Source: Gemmatimonadota bacterium
Lineage (GTDB): Bacteria > Gemmatimonadota > Gemmatimonadetes > Gemmatimonadales > Gemmatimonadaceae
Direction: 5' to 3'
DNA length: 64,000 bases
Assembly (NCBI GenBank): GCA_003134685.1
Contig: PLCA01000005.1
Coordinates: 124,001-188,000, forward strand
In this document: piece after piece, positions 55,027 to 64,000 of the stretch
How the letters are laid out: the number at the start of each line of letters is the position of its first letter
Position numbering within the stretch: position 1 is the stretch's first letter
Translations under genes and position numbers: made by a program
The notes under the pieces: model-generated
What the model saw: the letters and a program-made list of their open reading frames with translations, nothing else
The model's database searches: none
Told to the model about the DNA's origin: nothing

Positions 55027-55488
55027 ATGAAGCACCTGTGGCGGGCGCTGTTCGTAGTGCTCGTGCTCGGCGCGTTCATGCCAAGTCGTTCGGCGGCGCA
55101 GGGAGCTACATCCCAGACCGGCGGAGGACAAGGCGCCGGGTTGCAACTGGGACAGAACTTTCCGAACCCAGTCAATCAGGATACACGGATTCGGTTCGTC
55201 ATTGGCGATGCGCAGGACTGCACCGACTCCGGACGTCAACACCGCGTAAGTCTGCGGATCTATAACCTTCTGGCGCAGCAGGTCGCTGTGCCGGTTCTGC
55301 AGGGCGGTGTCGGGAATGTCGCCGGCGGCGAGCCGCTGGAAAGTCTGCTGTTGACCTGCGGCGAGTACATCGTGTATTGGGATGGCAAATACTCGCAGAC
55401 GGGCGAAGATGTGGCATCGGGGATCTACCTCTATAGACTGGAAGTTGATGGCAAGGTCCTCGTCAAGAAGATGATCGTCAGAAAGTAG
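55027..55488 (+). CDS. Secreted protein made of a T9SS/FlgD-like C-terminal domain
   Basis: The 153-residue product has a signal peptide ([26 protein letters not shown]), a short Gly/Gln linker and then a single sorting-tail-like domain: [65 protein letters not shown] and KKMIVRK at the end. This is the pattern of FlgD-Ig/type IX secretion tails, which normally end large secreted proteins. Here the domain stands alone with no other module. It has its own promoter and terminator. Role unknown. Confidence 0.82.
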   Translation: MKHLWRALFVVLVLGAFMPSRSAAQGATSQTGGGQGAGLQLGQNFPNPVNQDTRIRFVIGDAQDCTDSGRQHRVSLRIYNLLAQQVAVPVLQGGVGNVAGGEPLESLLLTCGEYIVYWDGKYSQTGEDVASGIYLYRLEVDGKVLVKKMIVRK

Positions 55489-55503
55489 GAACACGACTTA
55501 TTT

Positions 55504-55546
55504 GAGACGCGTCCTGGCAGAAACAGGGCGCGTCTCTTTTCTTTTT
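55504..55546 (+). terminator. Rho-independent terminator after the T9SS-tail gene
   Basis: GAGACGCG (55504-55511) pairs with CGCGTCTC (55529-55536), with a further CCTG/CAGG pair inside, followed by ttttctttttg. It lies 16 bases past the stop at 55488 and before clpB. Confidence 0.93.
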
Positions 55547-55636
55547 GTGGCCGAAGTGTGCCAGGTTGGCGGGTTGTGTCGGCACCAGCGTTGCACGGTA
55601 TTAGGGGACTCGCGGCGTTCTCCCACCACGCAGACC

Positions 55637-58763
<3,127 letters not shown>

Positions 58764-58777
58764 GTTGCGAGGCTGCA

Positions 58778-58867
58778 GGACAGGTGGCCGAGTGGTTGAA
58801 GGCACCGGTCTCGAAAACCGGCATACCGGTGAACCCGGTATCGAGAGTTCGAATCTCTCCCTGTCCG
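58778..58867 (+). tRNA. tRNA-Ser (anticodon CGA)
   Basis: The 90-base cloverleaf has acceptor GGACAGG pairing with CCTGTCC and discriminator G. The D-arm lies around gccgagtggttgaaggc and the anticodon stem ccggt/accgg holds the loop CTCGAAA (anticodon CGA, reading UCG). A long class II variable arm (taccggtgaacccggta) and the T-loop ttcgaat complete it. No CCA is encoded. Confidence 0.95.
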
Positions 58868-58943
58868 TTCTGTTCTCTGTGTAGCGCCGCTATTTCGCGC
58901 GTAGGCCCGAATGTGGTGTTCCAAGCGGCCCAACGCAGCGTTG

Positions 58944-59141
58944 CTATTTCTCCTTACTTCTTCGTGTTGCTATCCATGGCAGGATGATGCTGAAGACGAT
59001 GGCGAAACGGAACGATGTCGCCCAGTCTATAGTGCTTGCGCCATGAAAGCTGAGATTCCAAAGCAAACCCACGATGACCATGACAATCAGGCTTACAGCA
59101 AACACGGTTACAGAATCAACGAGATATCTCTTGATGTTCAT
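58944..59141 (-). CDS. Small two-helix membrane protein
   Basis: The 65-residue product begins MNIKRYLVDSVTVFAVSLIV and has two hydrophobic stretches (about residues 11-29 and 44-57) joined by NLSFHGASTIDWATSFRF, ending in a basic RRSKEK. Composition, start and charge distribution look like a real small inner-membrane protein, and the opposite-strand frames do not. The region is less GC-rich than the chromosome around it and lies between two tRNA-Ser genes. I do not recognise a named family. Confidence 0.65.
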   Translation of the reverse strand: MNIKRYLVDSVTVFAVSLIVMVIVGLLWNLSFHGASTIDWATSFRFAIVFSIILPWIATRRSKEK

Positions 59142-59328
59142 TTCTCAGCCTGCTTGATGTTTGAGAGACGGTGTGAAGTATGTCGCAGCGACACCAGCGC
59201 GGTGGAAGTAGATGCCATGGTATTCGCACCTAAGCTGTGAGGAGCATGAAGTTTCACGCCATTTGTCAAATGGTGAACTGCTCGACGTTTCTTCAAGCCG
59301 TTGCGAATTGCTAACTTAAAAGATGCGG

Positions 59329-59416
59329 GGACGGGTGGCTGAGTGGTTTAAGGCGCACGCCTGGAAAGTGTGTGTACGTTAATAGCGTACCGTGGGTTCG
59401 AATCCCACCCCGTCCG
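59329..59416 (+). tRNA. tRNA-Ser (anticodon GGA)
   Basis: The 88-base cloverleaf has acceptor GGACGGG pairing with CCCGTCC and discriminator G. The D-arm gctgagtggtttaaggc, anticodon loop CTGGAAA (anticodon GGA, reading UCC/UCU), variable arm gtacgttaatagcgtac and T-arm gtgggttcgaatcccac are all present. No CCA is encoded. A recombinase remnant lies just past its 3' end. Confidence 0.96.
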
Positions 59417-59521
59417 TGGAGAAGTCGTTATCCCGTTTGCACTTAGAGAGTGAAGCGGGATTTCTTCTTTTTCGGACTGAACCGTCCAGGTGTCGGTTCG
59501 TGGTGCCTGTTGCTGTTTGAC

Positions 59522-60064
59522 TTAGGCCGTCGCTTTCAACTTCTTCCGCGTGGCCAACGCCTCTCGCTGCAATTCCATGTCGGGCTGTTGGTAGACCGTG
59601 AGCACCGTCTGTGGATTTTTCCAACCGCCCATGTAGGCGAGGTCTCGGAGATTCGTGCCCTTCAACTCGGACGCGAATTTCCGCCGGGCTGAGTGAAAGC
59701 CCATTCCCGGCACGTGATCCAGCTTCGCCTTTGCTTCTGCCCGTCTCCACCATTTGTTGGCTACGATTTTCTTGACAAGGTGGGAGCGGGGAACGCCCAT
59801 TTGACTGATCTTTACAAAAGGCGAGGGCTGTCCGGTGCATTGTTCGAAGGGCTGCCAGCAGATTTTGCGTGGACGAGCGCATCTATGCGGATTATGCCGA
59901 GGGGCTCCGCGCCGCGTTCCCCGCCTCGGAGTCGGGCTTTGAGGGATGCACAGCCAGTCACGCTGACAAGAAGACAAATCGTATTTGTCCACCATTATGA
60001 ATAATTCGAAGCGCTCCGCAGGTCGTCGGCCAGAATGGCCGCTAATCCTCCTCATCGCGATCAT
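59522..60064 (-). pseudogene. Tyrosine recombinase (integrase) remnant, C-terminal part
   Basis: Only the end of an integrase catalytic domain is recognisable, in about 59522-59833: KKIVANKWWRRAEAKAKLDH, then GFHSARRKFASELKG (the HxxR motif), LRDLAYMGGWKNPQTVLTVY with GGW in place of the usual GH, and the nucleophile Tyr. The first catalytic Arg, the Lys and the N-terminal arm-binding domain are missing; the upstream 230 bases of the frame do not look like an integrase. It faces the 3' end of tRNA-Ser(GGA), a common integration site. Probably the relic of an integrated island; activity is unlikely. Confidence 0.78.
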
Positions 60065-60144
60065 TTCGCTCGCGCTCTCACTCTGCTATCGGTGACGGGC
60101 TTCGTTCCATTACGCCATCGCCGAAGCTGGGGCTTCGCCCGTGA

Positions 60145-61965
60145 TTGGTCATAAGTCCGAAGCAATTTCGCGTGGCTAGAATACCCGCTCCCCGGCCGAT
60201 AGTCCGCCTCGCCGCGGACTCCAAACGATCGGACCAAAGTGCAGAGGCCCCGCGGATCGCCACTCCGCTCTGGGTCGATGCTCTGATGCTCGGCCTCCTC
60301 GTGGCCGTTGGCTTTGGCGTGATGCGAGCAGCAATAGAGTGGCGATCACCGCTTGTCCAGGGCGCCCGGATTGATCTGAGCCCGTGGAGGCTGCCGTACT
60401 ACGCGGGGCTTTCCACGCTCCGCATGGCGATTGCCTATCTCATATCGCTCGTATTCAGTCTCGTCTATGCACGGATTGCCGCGGGAAGCCGTGCGGCCGA
60501 GCGATTGATGCTGCCGGTTCTCGACATATTGCAAAGCGTTCCGATTCTTTCGTTCATGCCGGGAGTCGTACTCGGCTTGACCGCCCTTTTCCCGGGACGC
60601 ACGATCGGACTCGAGCTCGCAGCGGTCATTCTCATCTTTACGAGTCAGGCTTGGAATCTGGCGTTCAGCTTTCACCAATCGCTCCTCACAATTCCGCGCG
60701 AGCTAAGCGAAGCCGCATCCATCTATCGCCTTGGACTGTGGAGGAGATTCACGCGACTCGAGCTTCCTTCCGGCGTGATCGCGCTTCTGCAGAACAGCAT
60801 GATGAGCTGGGCGGGAGGCTGGTTTTTCCTCATGGCCTCGGAACAATTCACCCTTGGTGACAAGAACCTACGCCTGGCGGGACTGGGCTCCTATCTCGCC
60901 GCAGCCGCGGAGCGGGGGGATTTCTCCGCGCTCGCCCTAGGTCTGGCAGCACTCATTGTCGTGATCGTTCTGCTCGATCAGCTGGTGTGGCGGCCACTCG
61001 TCGCTTGGTCGGACAGGTTCAAGTTCGAGCAATCGGGGGGAGATGCGCCAAAGTCGCTGGTGTACGACGCCGTTCACGGGTCGGCACTGATCGAATTCTG
61101 CTCGACGCGGATTTTATTGCCGCTTGGGCGAGGAGTCGAAACTGCATTCAGCTCGACGCCCGCTGCTGCTCTGGGTGCTTTCATACCGGCGAAGCCCAGT
61201 CCTGCAGTGCGACGTGGGGCCTGGAGCGTGGTCGTCGCCGTGGCTGCGATGACCGTCTTTGCGTTGATTATTTGGGGAGCAGCAGCCGCCTTCCGCGTAA
61301 TCATACAACTGTCGGCGGGCAATTGGCGGCTCGTTGGTGTGAGTGCAGGAGCAACCCTCCTTCGCACCACAATCGCGCTTGTGTTCGCGGCTGCGTGGAC
61401 AATACCTGTCGGTGTCGCCATCGGACTCAGCACTCGCTGGTCGCAACGACTTCAACCTATCGTTCAGATTGCGGCGTCCATTCCCGCGACCGCGGTGTTC
61501 CCCGTATTGCTTCTTGCTCTTCTCACCGTCCCGGGCGGACTCAACATCGCAGCGGTCGGTTTGATGCTCCTCGGCACACAGTGGTACATCCTTTTCAACG
61601 TCATAGCTGGCGCGATGGCCATTCCCTCCGATCTCAAGGAGGCGGCCGAGGTTTACCGGATCGCGGGGTGGCAGCGTTGGAAGACGCTGATCCTTCCGGC
61701 GATCTTTCCCTATCTGGTGACGGGTATGATCACGGCGACCGGCGGAGCGTGGAACGCAAGCATCGTATCGGAGTACGTGACGTTTGCCGGAAAGAAAGAA
61801 AGTACGACCGGCCTCGGCGCATTGATCGCGCAAGCCGCGGATAAGGGAAACTTTCCGCTACTGCTTGCGGGCACGCTAACGATGGCTGCTATTGTCATTG
61901 CGGCCAATCGACTCGTTTGGCGACGCTTATATGGATTAGCCGAATCGCGTTATCGACTTGACTAG
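60145..61965 (+). CDS. ABC transporter permease, two fused permease domains
   Basis: The 606-residue protein carries two BPD-type permease domains, each with about five or six membrane segments. The two ATPase-coupling EAA loops are ELSEAASIYRLGLWRRFTRLELPSG (near residues 187-211) and DLKEAAEVYRIAGWQRWKTLILPA (near 498-521). This arrangement is seen in NitT/TauT-like importers for anions or small acids. It starts with TTG 60145 directly after an in-frame stop. The ATPase follows after 23 bases. No substrate-binding protein is next to it, so the substrate is unknown. Confidence 0.88.
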   Translation: MVISPKQFRVARIPAPRPIVRLAADSKRSDQSAEAPRIATPLWVDALMLGLLVAVGFGVMRAAIEWRSPLVQGARIDLSPWRLPYYAGLSTLRMAIAYLISLVFSLVYARIAAGSRAAERLMLPVLDILQSVPILSFMPGVVLGLTALFPGRTIGLELAAVILIFTSQAWNLAFSFHQSLLTIPRELSEAASIYRLGLWRRFTRLELPSGVIALLQNSMMSWAGGWFFLMASEQFTLGDKNLRLAGLGSYLAAAAERGDFSALALGLAALIVVIVLLDQLVWRPLVAWSDRFKFEQSGGDAPKSLVYDAVHGSALIEFCSTRILLPLGRGVETAFSSTPAAALGAFIPAKPSPAVRRGAWSVVVAVAAMTVFALIIWGAAAAFRVIIQLSAGNWRLVGVSAGATLLRTTIALVFAAAWTIPVGVAIGLSTRWSQRLQPIVQIAASIPATAVFPVLLLALLTVPGGLNIAAVGLMLLGTQWYILFNVIAGAMAIPSDLKEAAEVYRIAGWQRWKTLILPAIFPYLVTGMITATGGAWNASIVSEYVTFAGKKESTTGLGALIAQAADKGNFPLLLAGTLTMAAIVIAANRLVWRRLYGLAESRYRLD

Positions 61966-61988
61966 CTCTTACGAATCTGCGTGAAGAG

Positions 61989-63425
61989 ATGACAGTTCTC
62001 AGCACCACTGCGGCGGAACCGAAACCGGGAACCGGCACTGTGTTGCTTGCCTCGGAAGAAGTTCGAAAGTCATTCGGACGCGAAGGGACTCCAGTCCTGG
62101 ACGGTGTCACGCTGGAGCTACGCGAAGGCGAGTTCGTTGCTTTGCTCGGACCGTCAGGATCGGGAAAGTCGACGCTGTTGAGGATTCTGGCGGGATTGGT
62201 ACAACCGTCCGATGGAACCGTTCTCGTGCGCGGACTTCCGCTCGAGGGAATCAACCGTCAGGTAGCCATCGTCTTCCAGAATTTCGCGCTGTTCCCTTGG
62301 CTGACGGTGCTTCAAAACGTCGAGCTCGGTCTGCTGTCGACGGAGCTGTCTCAGTCTGAAAAACGGGAGAGAGCCACGAAGGCCATCGACCTGATCGGAT
62401 TGGATGGATACGAGGAGGCGTTCCCCAAAGAATTATCGGGCGGAATGAAACAACGCGTTGGCTTCGCGCGGGCGCTAGTCGTTCAGCCGGAGATTCTCTT
62501 CATGGACGAGCCATTTTCAGCGCTCGACGTGCTCACGGGAGAAAATCTCAGAACCGAGTTTCAGGCGATGTGGCTCGAGCGAACCATTCCGACCAAAGCG
62601 GTCCTGATGGTCACACACAACATAGACGAGGCCGTTGCTTTGGCCGACCGGATCCTCGTCTTTGGAGCGAACCCGGGGCACATTCGCGTCGAGCTTCCCG
62701 GCGTTCCCACCAGCGAGCGACACGCGAAATCCGGCGCTAGAGCGGCGCTTGTGGACACCATCTACCGCATAATGACGGAGCCCAATGCCGACGCGGTTGC
62801 GATTGCCGAGGAGGCTGCCCTTGCGGCCGGAGGGGAGCGGGCGCAGGCGCCGCGGAAGCGGCAGACGAAGCGTGCGCGGTCAAAGGCCGCGGGGTATCAA
62901 AGGCTGCCCGATGTGAGTGTCGACGACCTGACGGGTTTCGTGCAGTACCTGGGCGGAATCGGCGGGCAGGCCAATCTGAGCGAGCTCGGCCGGGACTTAC
63001 AGGTGAGAGCGGACGATCTGTTGGTGCTCGTCGAAGCGTGCGATCTCCTGAGATTTGTGGATCTGAAGCGACGGGTGGCGTTTCTCACCGAGCTCGGTAA
63101 GAGATTCGCCGAGGCCGAGCTGGACGAGGAAAAGGCGCTGTTTCGCGCCGCGGTGGCCGAGCAAGTCTCTCTCATCCGGTTCATCACTCGCGCACTCGAG
63201 GACGAGCCGAGCCACAGCCTCGAAGCGCAGTTCGTTCTCGACGAGCTCGAATTCGCCTTTCGGCCCAAGGAGGCACGTCAACAGCTTGAGACTGCCATCG
63301 ATTGGGGCCGGTACGCGGAGTTGTTCACTTATGACCAGGTGTCGGGCGAGTTTCGACTGGACGAAGAACATCGCCTGGGGTCCACAGAATCCAAAGGCAT
63401 TGGTGTCGGGCAAGAGCAGCCTTAG
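61989..63425 (+). CDS. ABC transporter ATP-binding protein with AAA-associated C-terminal domain
   Basis: The 478-residue protein has a NitT/TauT-type ATPase in the first 240 residues: Walker A GPSGSGKSTLLRILAG (about 53-68), Q-loop IVFQNFALFPWLTV, signature LSGGMKQRVGFARAL, Walker B ILFMDEPFSALDV and switch His in MVTHNIDEAV. After a basic linker (about 283-300, RKRQTKRARSKAAG) comes an AAA-associated C-terminal domain (about 305-450) with DDLTGFVQYLGGIGG and EEKALFRAAVAEQVSLI. That domain is typical of ATPases paired with two-domain permeases like the gene before it. Its role may be regulatory. The linker is unusually Arg/Lys-rich. Confidence 0.9.
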   Translation: MTVLSTTAAEPKPGTGTVLLASEEVRKSFGREGTPVLDGVTLELREGEFVALLGPSGSGKSTLLRILAGLVQPSDGTVLVRGLPLEGINRQVAIVFQNFALFPWLTVLQNVELGLLSTELSQSEKRERATKAIDLIGLDGYEEAFPKELSGGMKQRVGFARALVVQPEILFMDEPFSALDVLTGENLRTEFQAMWLERTIPTKAVLMVTHNIDEAVALADRILVFGANPGHIRVELPGVPTSERHAKSGARAALVDTIYRIMTEPNADAVAIAEEAALAAGGERAQAPRKRQTKRARSKAAGYQRLPDVSVDDLTGFVQYLGGIGGQANLSELGRDLQVRADDLLVLVEACDLLRFVDLKRRVAFLTELGKRFAEAELDEEKALFRAAVAEQVSLIRFITRALEDEPSHSLEAQFVLDELEFAFRPKEARQQLETAIDWGRYAELFTYDQVSGEFRLDEEHRLGSTESKGIGVGQEQP

Positions 63426-63493
63426 ATCCTACGCTCTGACGGTTTACGTAGCGGCGAGAATCAGTCCAAGGTTTGTTAGCACCTCGGCGTTGA

Positions 63494-64000
63494 CGCACTT
63501 TTTGCAATGCTGGAAGCGTCGAGATCCTCCATAGTGCGGGGATTACAAAGCTCGAAACCTCGCGCCAAGTTGCCGAAGCGCTCAGACCACTCGCGGGTCA
63601 GTTTGCGTCGCTTCTGTATACCGTCGGGTTGCTTGGCACCGGTCTACTCGCCATCCCGACACTGGCTGGAGCAGGGGCGTACGCCTTCACTGAGATCTAC
63701 GGCTGGCGGCAGGGCATCGACGAACGATACAATCGAGCCCCCGCGTTCTACGCTGTCTTCATTTGCTCGGTTGGTCTCGGCATCGCGCTCGATTTCGCTG
63801 GAATCAATCCGGTGGCCGCTCTGTATTGGACTGCGGTGATCAATGGCCTGCTCGCGCCCTTTCTCCTTGTGGGAATCCTCATTGCGGCATGCGACCGGTC
63901 CCTTATGCACGGACAACCGAGTTCGATGACCGGTCGGGTGGTCGTTGGAGTTACGACCGCCGTCATGTTCGCTGCGGCAATTGGCATGTTCGTTTTCTGA
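63494..64000 (+). pseudogene. NRAMP-family metal transporter, C-terminal fragment
   Basis: In-frame sequence from about 63494 (just after a stop at 63491) to the stop at 63998 encodes the end of an NRAMP-type Mn/Fe transporter: AGITKLETSRQVAEALRPLAGQ, VGLLGTGLLAIPTLAGAGAYAFTE, RAPAFYAVF, the GINPVAALYWTAVINGLLAP segment and a last membrane segment. These correspond to the final four membrane segments. Only 68 bases separate it from the ATPase gene, so the N-terminal two thirds are absent. A TTG at 63629 would give a 123-residue open frame, but the homology starts earlier without a usable start. Truncated relic, or the fragment left by a deletion. Confidence 0.8.

Noticed and set aside
58911-59240. 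109-residue plus-strand frame opposite the small membrane protein
   Set aside because: Cys/Asp-rich with no membrane or domain pattern; the minus-strand frame is the better gene.
59379-59882. Minus-strand frame ending in GVGFEPT
   Set aside because: The end of this frame is the antisense of tRNA-Ser, a known source of spurious GVGFEPT proteins, and the rest overlaps the integrase relic.

Overview
The window is one 64 kb stretch of a GC-rich bacterial chromosome. It is densely packed and almost all genes lie on the plus strand; many overlap by 1-4 bases (ATGA, TTGA, GTGA junctions). The Gram-negative envelope genes (TonB-dependent receptor, beta-barrel proteins ending in Phe, lipoproteins), GC-rich codon use, FlgD/T9SS-tail protein, SelB, complete mannose-type PTS with HprK and a B12 riboswitch operon suggest a member of Gemmatimonadota or a related lineage. 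That placement is inferred from gene content only.

Layout. 1-7200: end of a division and cell-wall (dcw) cluster: murG (cut by the window edge), murC, ftsQ, ftsA, a 783-base non-coding spacer with repeats and DnaA-box-like sites, ftsZ, and an M23 peptidase, closed by a clear terminator. 7274-16055: ftsY and recG, a minus-strand sensor kinase plus lipoprotein pair, asnS, a stand-alone encapsulated-ferritin-like protein, a small membrane protein, a YdeI-like protein and mazG (minus). 16156-26282: alr, deoB, cdd, a lipoprotein/outer-membrane pair, a receiver-kinase, miaB, a frameshifted comEC and a small HELRH protein. 26283-39134: fbp, methylmalonyl-CoA mutase large subunit, an FmdB-type zinc ribbon, argS, a PfkB kinase, purM, an outer-membrane protein, the riboflavin set ribD-ribE-ribBA-ribH, nusB and a glycosyltransferase. 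39166-44571: a self-contained phosphotransferase system (hprK, EIIA, EIIB, EIIC, EIID, HPr, EI). 44625-47335: metK, a bifunctional nuclease and a membrane-anchored hypothetical. 47354-52258: a cobalamin riboswitch controlling a B12 uptake set (binding protein, permease, ATPase, TonB receptor). 52296-58763: recO, selB, a T9SS-tail-only protein, clpB and tadA.

58778-64000 looks like a remodelled region: two tRNA-Ser genes (CGA, GGA) flank a small membrane protein, a tyrosine-recombinase remnant faces the second tRNA, and then come a double-permease ABC transporter, its ATPase with an AAA-associated tail, and an N-terminally truncated NRAMP transporter that ends with the window.

How parts work together: the B12 uptake operon can feed the B12-dependent methylmalonyl-CoA mutase. 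HprK, HPr (His15 and Ser46 both present) and EI form a PTS that may transport sugar and regulate. The most unusual observations are the encapsulin-less EncFtn, the comEC gene with a CTG start and an internal frameshift, the 23-bp duplication that created a mini-cistron between murC and ftsQ, the repeat and DnaA-box spacer before ftsZ, and the tRNA-Ser island.
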